NCBI GenBank assembly: GCA_903907905.1
Contig: CAIVPX010000033.1
Span: 110,519 to 174,518, forward strand
DNA: 64,000 nt
DNA from: an uncultured bacterium
GTDB lineage: Bacteria; Pseudomonadota; Gammaproteobacteria; Burkholderiales; Burkholderiaceae_E
Direction: 5' to 3'
In this document: positions 33,770-42,401 of the stretch, piece after piece
Layout of the letters: each line of letters opens with the position of its first letter
Position numbering within the stretch: position 1 is the first letter of the stretch
Translations under genes and position numbers: made by a program
Notes under the pieces: model-generated
Database searches by the model: none
What the model saw: the letters and a program-made list of their open reading frames with translations, nothing else
Told to the model about the DNA's origin: nothing

Positions 33770-35334
33770 GTAAACGACTCGACGGCATCGAGCTGGAGAT
33801 CCTCTGGTCGAATCTGATCGGCATTGTGAGCGAGCAGGCCAAGGCGCTGCAGCGCATCGCCTTTTCGCCGATCGTTCGCGAGGCGGGCGACCTGGCCAGC
33901 GCGTTGTTCGATGCGCGCGGTCGCATGGTGGCCCAGGCCAATACCGGTACGCCCGGACACATCAACTCGCTGGCCTCCGCAGGCGGCCATCTGCACCGGC
34001 TCTTCGAGGGCCGCCTCGAACCGGGGGATGTGGTGATCACGAACGACCCCTGGCTGTCAGCGGGGCACTTCTTTGACATCACGCTGCTGACGCCCATCTT
34101 TCGCGGCGCTCGTGTGATCGGTTACGTGGGGTCGACCATCCATCACACCGACATCAGCGGCTATGGTATCGGCGCTGGCGCACGCGATGTTCATGAGGAA
34201 GGTCTCTGGATTCCGCCACTGAAGTTTTTCGAGGCAGGGCGCCCCAACGAGACCTTGCACGCGATGATCCGTCGCAATGTCCGGACCCCCGACCATGTGT
34301 TCGGCGATCTGGCAGCGCAGGTATCGTCGGGCCAGGCTGGCGGCGACCGGCTGGTCACGATGTGCGAGCGCTATGGGCTCGACGACATCGAGCATCTCTC
34401 CGATGAAATCATTCGTCGCTCGGAGGCGGCGACCCGCGAGGCGATCCGACAGCTCAAGCCCGGCACCTTTCACGGTGAAAGCCAGTTCGATGTGCCCGGT
34501 GGCGAGATCATCACGCTCAAGACGGCGGTCACCGTCGATGCCGAGCGCGGCGAGATCCTGATCGATTTCGCTGGCAGTTCGATGGCAAGCAGCAAGGGCA
34601 TCAACGTGGTGATGAACTACACCCACGCCTATTCCACCTTTGCAATCCGTAGCTGTCTCAACCCTGACCTGCCCAACAACCACGGGTCGCTTGCGCCCAT
34701 TCTGGTGTCGGCGCCCAAGGGGTCGATTGTCAACTGCGAGTATCCGGTGCCGGTCAATGCGCGCCATGTGGTGGGCATGTACGTGCCCATGCCGATTCTC
34801 AAGGCGCTCTACCACGTCATGCCGGAGCGCGTGGTGGCCGAGGGGGCGGGTGCCGTGTGGACCATGCAGATTCAGGGTCGACGAGCCGACGGCTCGGCCT
34901 TCACCTCATCGATGTTCAACTATTCCGGGGGAATGGGGGCGCGTCTGTCCAAACCGGGGCCCGACGCGACCTGCTATCCCACGGGCGTGGCGGCTGTGCC
35001 GGTCGAGATTCTCGAGGCCGCCATGCCGATCGTGTTCGACCGCAAGGAGCTTCGCCTGGGCAGTGGCGGCGCAGGGCGTAGCCGCGGCGGTGACGGTCAG
35101 TTGATCCAGTTTCGCATGCGCACCGATGCGCCCTGGGTGCTCAACGCGGTGCCCAGTCGCCTGGGCGAGGGGCCCGAGGGGCTGGCGGGCGGGGCTGGGG
35201 GGCAGGGCGGGCACTTCCGGATCAATGGACGGGAAGTATCCGAGGCGGGCAAGATTGTGCTGCAACCGACCGATGTCGTGCTGCTCGAGACACCTGGTGG
35301 CGCAGGCTATGGCGCGCCGGCCAGCGGCGACTGA
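33766..35334 (+). CDS. hyuB: Hydantoinase B/oxoprolinase family protein, HyuB
   Basis: A 522-residue HyuB subunit. Conserved segments are LQRIAFSPIVREAGDLASALFDARGRMVAQANTGTPGHINS (catalytic-region start), DVVITNDPWLSAGHFFDIT and FDVPGGEIITLKTAV. ATG at 33766 overlaps HyuA's stop (ATGA). The pair forms a heteromer that opens a cyclic amide or carboxylates a ketone in an ATP-dependent step. Downstream after 46 bp comes a Liv binding protein, so a dedicated uptake system feeds the enzyme. HyuC (amidase) is not present. Confidence 0.92.
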   Translation: MSKRLDGIELEILWSNLIGIVSEQAKALQRIAFSPIVREAGDLASALFDARGRMVAQANTGTPGHINSLASAGGHLHRLFEGRLEPGDVVITNDPWLSAGHFFDITLLTPIFRGARVIGYVGSTIHHTDISGYGIGAGARDVHEEGLWIPPLKFFEAGRPNETLHAMIRRNVRTPDHVFGDLAAQVSSGQAGGDRLVTMCERYGLDDIEHLSDEIIRRSEAATREAIRQLKPGTFHGESQFDVPGGEIITLKTAVTVDAERGEILIDFAGSSMASSKGINVVMNYTHAYSTFAIRSCLNPDLPNNHGSLAPILVSAPKGSIVNCEYPVPVNARHVVGMYVPMPILKALYHVMPERVVAEGAGAVWTMQIQGRRADGSAFTSSMFNYSGGMGARLSKPGPDATCYPTGVAAVPVEILEAAMPIVFDRKELRLGSGGAGRSRGGDGQLIQFRMRTDAPWVLNAVPSRLGEGPEGLAGGAGGQGGHFRINGREVSEAGKIVLQPTDVVLLETPGGAGYGAPASGD

Positions 35335-35380
35335 CCGCATTGCCCAAGATTACGAATAACCAGACAACACGAGGAGACTG

Positions 35381-36517
35381 ATGATGCAACACACGATGAA
35401 GCTGGCGGTACTGGCCACCGCTGCGGCCCTGTCGATGGGCGTGCAGGCGCAGGGTGTCTACAAGATCGGTATCGCAGCGGGCCTCACGGGCTACGCGGCC
35501 ACCGTCGATCGTGCCTGGACCGACGGGGTACGCACGGCGGTTGAGGTGGTGAACGCGCGAGGCGGGGTCAATGGCCGCAAGCTCGAGGTGGTGGTGGAGG
35601 ACAACCGCAGCGAGCCGCAGGAGGCCGTGACGGTGTATCGCAAGATGATGTCCTCGGACAAGGTCGATGCGTTCCTGTCGGGGTGTGTGTCGGCGGGTAA
35701 TCTTGCCGCGGCGGGCATGGTCGTCAAGGCCCAGATCCCCATGGTGCTGTGCTCGATCCTGCCGCAGAACGCCGATCACGTGAAGTGGGCATTCTCCACG
35801 CTGCCGCCCGCGCGCTTCGAGGTCGAGAAGCGCTTCGAGTACCTTCGCGACAAGACGCAGATTCGACGGGTGGGTGTGCTGCACGATCCCTCGCCCTATG
35901 CCAACCTGCAAAAAGGCGTGGCCGAGAAAGTGGCGAGCGATTTCGGCCTGACATTGGCCGGGGTCGATCAGTACAAGACCGACGACGCCGATCTCTCGGT
36001 TCAGATCGGCAAGATGAACGCCGCCGGTGCGGGCGCCTTGTTGAAGATCGGTCTGGGGGGCACGACGCTCACGGCCGCCAAGAACATCAAGCAGCTGGGT
36101 CTGTCGATGCCGATGCTCACCTCGATCGAGGATCTCGCCGTGTTCCGACCCGTCTCGGAGGTGCTCGGCAGTCAGTTCTTCTTTGTGGCGGCGCCGTCGC
36201 AGATTCACGAGGCCTTGCCGGACGGACCGCTCAAGAAGGCCATCACCGACTTTGTAGCGGCTTGGCGTACCAAGCACGGCGATCGTGATCCGAATTGGGC
36301 CGGTCGCGGCTGGGATGCGGTCATGATCACGGTGGCGGCCATTCAGAAGGCGAACTCCTTCGAGGGGCCCAAGGTGCGCGATGCCATCGAAACCATTTCC
36401 GGTTTCCAGGGCACCACCGGCGTCTATAACTTCTCCGCGTCGAACCATCAGGGCATCACCGAGAACCCGTTCAAGCTCGCGACCATCCGTGCGGGCAAGG
36501 TCGAGATCGTTCATTAA
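35381..36517 (+). CDS. Liv-type ABC transporter substrate-binding protein
   Basis: Periplasmic binding protein of 378 aa, with a signal peptide (MKLAVLATAAALSMGVQA) and mature start GVYKIGIAAGLTG, then VEVVNARGGVNGRKLEVVVED. Other type I motifs: DAFLSGCVSAGNLAAAGMV and WAGRGWDAVMITVAAI. It has a GAGGAG ribosome site. Two ATGs at the start (35381, 35384). It heads the transport part (K, F, M, G, H order) of the HyuAB operon. Substrate unknown but likely the compound processed by HyuAB. Confidence 0.92.
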   Translation: MMQHTMKLAVLATAAALSMGVQAQGVYKIGIAAGLTGYAATVDRAWTDGVRTAVEVVNARGGVNGRKLEVVVEDNRSEPQEAVTVYRKMMSSDKVDAFLSGCVSAGNLAAAGMVVKAQIPMVLCSILPQNADHVKWAFSTLPPARFEVEKRFEYLRDKTQIRRVGVLHDPSPYANLQKGVAEKVASDFGLTLAGVDQYKTDDADLSVQIGKMNAAGAGALLKIGLGGTTLTAAKNIKQLGLSMPMLTSIEDLAVFRPVSEVLGSQFFFVAAPSQIHEALPDGPLKKAITDFVAAWRTKHGDRDPNWAGRGWDAVMITVAAIQKANSFEGPKVRDAIETISGFQGTTGVYNFSASNHQGITENPFKLATIRAGKVEIVH

Positions 36518-36555
36518 TTCCTGGCCGCAGGCTGCAAGGATTGTCGAGACATATC

Positions 36556-37305
36556 GTGTCATCGATACGGCCAGGGGCCGTGGCAGCTGATGCCGTCTTC
36601 GCGGTTGAAGGGCTCTCGGCCCGCTACGGCAAGGTCGAGGCTCTTCGGCCGGTCAGCCTGCATCTGGGCGCGGGCGAACTCGTGGCCGTGCTGGGTCCCA
36701 ACGGTGCCGGCAAGTCCACGCTGTTGCGGGCCATCATGGGGCTGACGCCTGGCGAGGGTCGTGTCCGCTTCGAGGGGCGGGATCTGCCTCGTGATGATGC
36801 CCGCGGGGTCACGCAGCGTGGCGTCGTGCTGGTTCCCGAAGGGCGCGGGATTTTCGGTCCGATGTCGGTGCGCGACAACCTCGACCTGGGCGCGTATCTG
36901 TTGCAGCACGATACCGCCGAGATCAAGACGCGACTGGAGCGGGTGTTTGCCATGTTCCCGCGCTTGAAGGACAGGCAGTCGCAACTGGCCGGATCGCTGT
37001 CGGGCGGCGAGCAGCAGATGCTCGCCATCGGTCGTGCGCTGATGGCGGGGCCTCGTCTGCTGTTGCTTGATGAGCCTTCACTTGGACTCGCCCCGCGCCT
37101 GGCTGCCGAAATCCTCGAGACGCTGGGCGAACTCAACCGGGGCGGACTGCCGGTGCTGCTGGTCGAGCAGCGCGCACCCATGGCGCTCAAGATAGCGGCG
37201 CGAGCCTATCTGATGAGTGTGGGCCGTATCGTCGCCGAGGTCACCCCCGACCAGATCTCGTCGCCCCGCGATCTGGCCCGATACTATTTTTCCCATGATC
37301 ACTGA
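36556..37305 (+). CDS. livF: ABC transporter ATPase LivF
   Basis: ATP-binding subunit, about 250 aa. Walker A GPNGAGKST, signature LSGGEQQM, Walker B LLLLDEPSLGLAP and the H-loop after VEQRAPM. Start is uncertain: GTG at 36556, GTG at 36580 or TTG at 36541, none with a strong ribosome site; the family start matches AVEGLSARYG. Overlaps LivM by 11 bp. Part of the K-F-M-G-H transporter of the HyuAB operon. Confidence 0.88.
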   Translation: MSSIRPGAVAADAVFAVEGLSARYGKVEALRPVSLHLGAGELVAVLGPNGAGKSTLLRAIMGLTPGEGRVRFEGRDLPRDDARGVTQRGVVLVPEGRGIFGPMSVRDNLDLGAYLLQHDTAEIKTRLERVFAMFPRLKDRQSQLAGSLSGGEQQMLAIGRALMAGPRLLLLDEPSLGLAPRLAAEILETLGELNRGGLPVLLVEQRAPMALKIAARAYLMSVGRIVAEVTPDQISSPRDLARYYFSHDH

Positions 37306-38254
37306 ACGCGTCGCACGCCTGCTACCTGCCATAGCCTGGGTCGCGGGCCTCGGATGCGTCGCCTATGCGCTGCTGTTCGGCGGCTATCTGGTCATGGTGC
37401 TGGGACTGGCGGCCATCTACGCGATCTTTGTGTCGGGTCTCAACTTCTTCATGGGCTATACGGGGCAGGTGTCGTTTGGTCAGAATGCCTTCGCGGCGAT
37501 AGGTGGTTACACGTCTGCGATTCTCACCACCGCCTTCGATTGGGGCGTATTTCCGGCGATGGCCTTGGGGCTGATCGCGGCGGCCGTCCTGGCCGCAGTG
37601 GTGGGTGCTGCGACGCTGCGATTGCGCGGTCACTACCTGGCGATGGCCACGCTGGCGCTGGGCATGATCGTCCAGGAAATTGCCGTGCAGTGGGACAGCG
37701 TCACCAAGGGCTATATGGGCATTGCAGCGATTCCGGCGCTGGGCGCGTGGGGGGTCGAGTTGCCGAGCGAGCGCTGGCAACTGGTCAGCCTGCTGCTCGC
37801 ACTCGCTCTGTGTCTGTGGGTCGCGGGCCGGCTCAAACATTCTCGACTGGGGCACGCCTTGGCAGCCATCGCGGGCTCCGAAGACGCCGCCCGAGCGCTG
37901 GGCATTGATGTGGCGCGCTACAAGCTCATTGCCTTTGTGATCGCGGCGGTTTACGCCGCTTTTGCAGGCTCCATGTTCGTGCACTTTGTCGGATTTGTCA
38001 GTCCCGAGGTGTTCGGGCTGCACATGGTCATTCTCGGTTTCACCATGCTCTATGTCGGCGGCATCGGTACGGTGGTCGGGCCGCTGGTGGGTGCCCTCAT
38101 CATCAGCCTGCTCCCGGAAACCTTCCGAGGCTTCAAGGAATATCAAGATCTGGCCTACGGGGTGGCGTTGATCCTCATCCTCATCTATGCGCCGAAGGGG
38201 CTGGCCTCGCTCTCACAATGGTGGGCGTCCGGCGGTTCGGGGAGCAAGCGATGA
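37295..38254 (+). CDS. livM: ABC transporter permease LivM
   Basis: Membrane permease of 319 aa with 8-10 hydrophobic segments. Signature FMGYTGQVSFGQNAFAAIGGYTSA and the loop AGSEDAARALGIDVARYKLIAFVIAAVYAAFAGSM are typical of LivM. ATG at 37295 overlaps LivF and is chosen over an upstream in-frame ATG inside LivF. Stop overlaps LivG by four bases. Confidence 0.92.
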   Translation: MITERVARLLPAIAWVAGLGCVAYALLFGGYLVMVLGLAAIYAIFVSGLNFFMGYTGQVSFGQNAFAAIGGYTSAILTTAFDWGVFPAMALGLIAAAVLAAVVGAATLRLRGHYLAMATLALGMIVQEIAVQWDSVTKGYMGIAAIPALGAWGVELPSERWQLVSLLLALALCLWVAGRLKHSRLGHALAAIAGSEDAARALGIDVARYKLIAFVIAAVYAAFAGSMFVHFVGFVSPEVFGLHMVILGFTMLYVGGIGTVVGPLVGALIISLLPETFRGFKEYQDLAYGVALILILIYAPKGLASLSQWWASGGSGSKR

Positions 38255-39039
38255 GCGCCTTGCTCGAGGTCAGCGATCTGACCCAGCGCTTTGGCGGGCT
38301 CACCGCGGTTGACAGCGTGAGCTTTCAGATCGCTGCGGGGTCGGTGAGTGCAATCATCGGTCCTAACGGTGCGGGCAAGACCACCCTGTTCAACCTTGTC
38401 TCGGGCTTTCAGCAACCCGTGGGAGGGGCCATCCGTTTCGAGGGGCGCGAGATCACGGGGCAGGCCCCTCACCGAATTGCTGCCGCCGGTCTGGTGCGAA
38501 CCTTTCAGCTCGTTCAGTTGTTTTCCGATCTCAGCGCACGACAAAACGTCGAGACAGGTTGCCATTTGCGCGGTCGGGGAGGTGTCTGGGCTGCCCTGAC
38601 CCGACACGCTCGTGCGAGAGCGGAAATGCAGCGGGCCCGTGAAACGGCCGACGAGTTGCTGCATTTTGTAGGTCTGCAGGCGCAGGCCGACCTGGCGGCC
38701 TCGGCCCTCACCTATGGCCAGCAGCGCCTGCTCGAGGTGGCGCGCGCACTCGCGGCTGGCCCCCGTTTGCTGCTGCTCGACGAGCCAGCGGCCGGGCTGA
38801 ACGCCATCGAGACCGATCTGCTTGCCCAGACCATCGGTCGCATCATCGAGCGCGGCATCACGGTGCTGCTGATCGAGCACGACATGAGCCTGGTCATGCG
38901 CATCGCCCGCCAGATCATCGTGCTCGATTTCGGACGAAAGATCGCCGAAGGCCCGCCCGAGGTCGTGCAAAACGATCCGGCGGTGCTCGATGCCTATCTG
39001 GGTGGCGTCGACCTTGGTGGCGGGGCGAGTGATGCCTGA
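38251..39039 (+). CDS. livG: ABC transporter ATPase LivG
   Basis: ATP-binding subunit of 262 aa. Walker A GPNGAGKTT, the LivG signature LTYGQQRRLLEVARAL-like ALTYGQQRLLEVARAL, Walker B LLLLDEPAAGLN and the H-loop IEHDMSL. ATG at 38251 overlaps LivM's stop. Its last 8 bases overlap the LivH start. Confidence 0.93.
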   Translation: MSALLEVSDLTQRFGGLTAVDSVSFQIAAGSVSAIIGPNGAGKTTLFNLVSGFQQPVGGAIRFEGREITGQAPHRIAAAGLVRTFQLVQLFSDLSARQNVETGCHLRGRGGVWAALTRHARARAEMQRARETADELLHFVGLQAQADLAASALTYGQQRLLEVARALAAGPRLLLLDEPAAGLNAIETDLLAQTIGRIIERGITVLLIEHDMSLVMRIARQIIVLDFGRKIAEGPPEVVQNDPAVLDAYLGGVDLGGGASDA

Positions 39040-39910
39040 TCCCATCTTCCTCATCCAGGCGATCGTTTCGGGGTTGGGCACCGGTTTCATATACGGCCTG
39101 ATCGGCATTGGCTTTTGCGTGATCTACAACGCGTCCGGGATCGTCAACTTTGCGCAGGGGCTCTTTGTCATGCTGGGCGGGATGCTGACCCACGCCCTGC
39201 TCACGCGGGCCGGTCTGCCCTTACCGGTGGCTGCACTGCTGGCCATTGTGCTGGTGGCGGGCCTCGGCATCGTGGTTGACCGACTGGTGGTGCAAGCCCT
39301 CTGGCGGCGCAACGCTACGATGTTCGTCATGATTCTCGCTACTCTGGCAGCCCAGATTGTCGTCGAACGCCTCACACTTCTGGTCGCGGGCGATCAGCCC
39401 AAGACCTTCGCGGGCTTCAGCGATTCGCCCCCCTGGAAGCTGGGCGGGGTGGCACTCAGCCCACAATTACTCTGGATTGCCGCCATTTCGCTGGCACTGG
39501 TGGCGGGGCTTGCATTGTTTTTCGCGCGGACCCGAACAGGCCGGGCGATGCGCGCCTGCGCCATCAACCGCGAGGCTGCTGCACTGCAGGGCATACCGGT
39601 GTCGCGCATGCTGGCCATCTCGTTCGCACTGTCGGCGGCGCTGGGCGCCGTAGCTGGCATTCTGATCACACCGACCCAGTACACCGCGTTCAACGTGGGC
39701 GTGCCCTTTGCCATCAGCGGCTTCATCGCGGCGATCGTTGGCGGATTCGGCAATGCCGCAGGCGCTTTTGTTGGGGGCTTGATGCTGGGGGTAGCGCAGG
39801 CCCTGGCCATTGTCTTTCTGGGCGCAGGCTTCAAGAACGTAGCGGCGCTATCCATACTGCTGGTCTTTTTGCTGTTGAGGCCCGCAGGCCTGTTCGGCAA
39901 GCACCGGTGA
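39032..39910 (+). CDS. livH: ABC transporter permease LivH
   Basis: Membrane permease of 292 aa starting MPDPIFLIQAIVSGLGTG with signature GIGFCVIYNASGIVNFAQGLFVMLGG and loop CAINREAAALQGIPVSRMLAISF. ATG at 39032 overlaps LivG. The last subunit of the HyuAB-linked transporter; stop is followed by the cupin gene. Confidence 0.92.
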   Translation: MPDPIFLIQAIVSGLGTGFIYGLIGIGFCVIYNASGIVNFAQGLFVMLGGMLTHALLTRAGLPLPVAALLAIVLVAGLGIVVDRLVVQALWRRNATMFVMILATLAAQIVVERLTLLVAGDQPKTFAGFSDSPPWKLGGVALSPQLLWIAAISLALVAGLALFFARTRTGRAMRACAINREAAALQGIPVSRMLAISFALSAALGAVAGILITPTQYTAFNVGVPFAISGFIAAIVGGFGNAAGAFVGGLMLGVAQALAIVFLGAGFKNVAALSILLVFLLLRPAGLFGKHR

Positions 39911-39930
39911 CGATCACGAGGAGACATCGC

Positions 39931-40263
39931 ATGACGATTCATCAGGTTGACTGGAGCCAGATCGATTGGAAACCGGTTCGTGAGGGCGTCGATCGCAAGT
40001 CATTTTCTGGAGAGGGGTGCACGCTGGCCCTGCATCGCCTGATGCCCGGACACGAGCCCAAACCGCACCAGCACCCCCACGAGCAGGTGGTCTACATCCT
40101 CGCAGGGCAGATCCGGTTTCATGTCGGTGATCAGCAGACGCTGCTGGGGCCTGGCGGCCTGCTGGTGGTTCCCCCCAATACGCAGCACTGGGGCGAGGTG
40201 GTCGGGGATGAGCCTGTGCTCAACCTGGATGTCTTCACCCCCTGCAGGCCGGAATACAACTGA
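39931..40263 (+). CDS. Small cupin-domain protein
   Basis: A 110-residue single-domain cupin. First motif H-E-P-K-P-H-Q-H-P-H-E in GHEPKPHQHPHEQVVYILAGQ supplies metal ligands, and PNTQHWGEVV is the second with the His. The ATG at 39931 has GAGGAG at proper distance; a GTG at 39907 overlaps the LivH stop but has no ribosome site. Possible dioxygenase, isomerase or simple binding function. The role in the HyuAB operon is unknown, but a similar unit occurs at 45752. Confidence 0.85.
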   Translation: MTIHQVDWSQIDWKPVREGVDRKSFSGEGCTLALHRLMPGHEPKPHQHPHEQVVYILAGQIRFHVGDQQTLLGPGGLLVVPPNTQHWGEVVGDEPVLNLDVFTPCRPEYN

Positions 40264-40275
40264 GCCATTCGAGCG

Positions 40276-41376
40276 ATGAAAATCATCCGTTTCGACACCT
40301 ACGCCCTGCCGCAGGTGGGGGTGCTCAAGCTCACCCTTGAGGACGGCACAGTTGGCTGGGGCCAGATCGCAAGCTTCGAGGCCGCAGACATCGTCGCGGA
40401 AATCCTCCACCGGCAGATTGCGCCTCACCTTCTGGGCATTGACTGGCCGAGCGTCGAGTCCTTACTGTCGGCGATCACGGACCGTACCCTCAAGTTCCAT
40501 GGGTCGCACATCAGCCGGGGGACGGCGGCCATCGACACCGCGCTAATCGATGCGCTCGCCAGGCGCGAGCGCAAACTCGTCACTGAGTGGCTGGGTGGCG
40601 ATACCCGTCCGGTGCCGGTTTACGGCTCCAGCATGTTGCGCAGCATCACGCCGCAGGCCGAAGGCGAACGGCTGCTCAGACTGCAGCAGGAGCAAGGGTT
40701 TCGCGCGTTCAAGGTCAGGGTGGGGCGCGAGTGCGGTCACGATCAGGACGAATGGCCGGGGCGTACCGAGGCGCTCGTTCCCCAGGTCAGACGGGTCCTG
40801 GGCGATGAGGCCGTGATTCACGCGGACGGTAACAGCGGCTACACCCCAGCGCGGGCCATCGAGGTGGGGCAGTTGCTGCAGGCTTACGGCTTTGGTCATT
40901 TCGAGGAGCCCTGTCCCTACTGGATGCTGCATTGGACGCGCGAGGTGAGCCAGGCGCTGGTAATGCCGGTGGCGGGCGGCGAGCAGGACCATTCGCTGCC
41001 CACCTGGCACAGCATGATCGAAGACCGGGTGGTCGATATCGTGCAGCCCGATATCTGCTATTGCGGCGGAATCACCCGGGCCCTCGAGATTGCCCGTCAC
41101 GCTGCGCAGCGCAATCTTCTTTGCGTACCCCATTGCGCGAATCACTCGCTGATTCTCATCTTCACCATGCACCTGTGGAACGCACTCCCCAATGCGGGCC
41201 CCTTTATGGAATACTCCATTGAGGATCAGGCCTTGTACGCCGGTCTGTATCGCAATGCGCCCGTGCTGCGCGATGGCTTGCTGCACTTCAATCCCGAGGG
41301 CTACGGGTGGGGGGTGCAGATCAGCGACGAGTGGCTGGCGCGTGCGTCCCATCGGGCCTCGGCCGCACAAGGCTGA
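40276..41376 (+). CDS. Enolase-superfamily (mandelate racemase/muconate lactonizing) enzyme
   Basis: A 366-residue member of the enolase superfamily that abstracts an alpha proton from a carboxylate. Expected residues are K146 (KVRVG), metal ligands D184 (HADGN), E210 or E211 (FEEPC) and E236 (AGGEQDH), and H286 (VPHCANH), with Asp in VQPDICYCGG. Lys followed by a second Arg rather than KxK differs from the classic mandelate racemase. The N-terminal capping domain is at residues 1-125. It is in the HyuAB operon, so it may act on the ring-opened acid. Specific reaction (racemase or dehydratase) is undetermined. Confidence 0.85.
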   Translation: MKIIRFDTYALPQVGVLKLTLEDGTVGWGQIASFEAADIVAEILHRQIAPHLLGIDWPSVESLLSAITDRTLKFHGSHISRGTAAIDTALIDALARRERKLVTEWLGGDTRPVPVYGSSMLRSITPQAEGERLLRLQQEQGFRAFKVRVGRECGHDQDEWPGRTEALVPQVRRVLGDEAVIHADGNSGYTPARAIEVGQLLQAYGFGHFEEPCPYWMLHWTREVSQALVMPVAGGEQDHSLPTWHSMIEDRVVDIVQPDICYCGGITRALEIARHAAQRNLLCVPHCANHSLILIFTMHLWNALPNAGPFMEYSIEDQALYAGLYRNAPVLRDGLLHFNPEGYGWGVQISDEWLARASHRASAAQG

Positions 41377-41399
41377 AGCTGGCAAGAGGAGACACTCGC

Positions 41400-42398
41400 A
41401 TGAGAATCAATCGGTTCTGCGCAAGTCTGATCGGTCTGTTGGTGGTGGCCGGCGTCATGCCGTCCGTGGCCCAGTCTCAGTCCGCACCCCTGCCGCAGTC
41501 GTGGCCGCAGGGCAAGATCATCAAGATGGTGGTGCCCTATCCGCCCGGGGGCTCCACTGATATCGTGGCACGCTATGTCAGCCAGAAGCTCTCCGAGCAG
41601 CTGAGTACACCAATCATCATCGAGAACAAGCCCGGTGGCGGCACCAATATCGGCACCGAGTCGGTGGTGCGGGCGGCGCCCGATGGTTACACCTTGCTCA
41701 TCGGCTCGTTTGCCAACGGGGTCAACAAGGCGCTGTTTCCAAACCTGAAATTCGATCCCACCCGCGACCTGATGGGGGTCTCACTCATCTCGCTCGGGTC
41801 GATCATCATGACCGTGCCGCCCGACTTTCCGGCCAGCACGGTGGCCGAGTTCATCGCGCTCGCGCGGGCACAACCCGGCAAGCTCAACTCGGGCGTGGGC
41901 GGCGCGGGCAGTTCGTCCCACTTGGCCACCGAGCTGTTCAAGTCGCTCACCGGCACCCAGATCGAGACCGTGCTGTACAAGGGCGGGGCGGCCGCGTTGC
42001 AGGACCTCATGGCGGGCCGCATTCAGCTGATCTTCGATAATCCGCAAATCCTCATGCCGCTTGAAAAGGCCGGGCGAGTCAAGCTGCTCGGCGTCACGGG
42101 CAAGGACCGCGCAGCCTACCATCCTGGGCTGCCGACCCTCATCGAGGCGGGTGTGGCGGGCTACGAAATCTACTCGTGGTACGGCATTTTGGGCCCGACA
42201 AAGATGCCCGTGGAGGTGGTGAAGGTAATCGAGGACGCCATGGCTCGTATCGTGAAGCTTCCCGAGGTCCGCGCGCGCTTCAACGATTTTGGCGTGGTAC
42301 CCATCGGCAGCAACGCACGCGAGATGAACGACTTCTTCCAGAACGAAAATCGCAAGTGGGAAAAGGTCGTTCGCGAGGCCAAGATCCAATTGGAGTAA
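41400..42398 (+). CDS. Bug/TctC family tripartite tricarboxylate transporter binding protein
   Basis: Periplasmic binding protein of 332 aa. Signal peptide about 28 residues (GLLVVAGVMPSVAQSQ), then the Bug start KIIKMVVPYPPGGSTDIVARYV, IIENKPGGGTNIGTESVVRAAPDGYTLLIG and the second-domain VGGAGSSSHLATEL. ATG at 41400 follows AGGAGACACTCG; a longer in-frame start lies inside the previous gene. No TctA/TctB membrane partner is in the window, as is common for Burkholderiales where Bug proteins are numerous. It may pass the acid made by the enolase-type enzymes. Confidence 0.92.
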   Translation: MRINRFCASLIGLLVVAGVMPSVAQSQSAPLPQSWPQGKIIKMVVPYPPGGSTDIVARYVSQKLSEQLSTPIIIENKPGGGTNIGTESVVRAAPDGYTLLIGSFANGVNKALFPNLKFDPTRDLMGVSLISLGSIIMTVPPDFPASTVAEFIALARAQPGKLNSGVGGAGSSSHLATELFKSLTGTQIETVLYKGGAAALQDLMAGRIQLIFDNPQILMPLEKAGRVKLLGVTGKDRAAYHPGLPTLIEAGVAGYEIYSWYGILGPTKMPVEVVKVIEDAMARIVKLPEVRARFNDFGVVPIGSNAREMNDFFQNENRKWEKVVREAKIQLE

Positions 42399-42401
42399 GC
42401 G

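Noticed and set aside
35222..36562. Antisense open frame of 446 codons opposite a binding protein
   Set aside because: Composition typical of shadow frames; the plus strand has a signal peptide and Liv binding-protein motifs.
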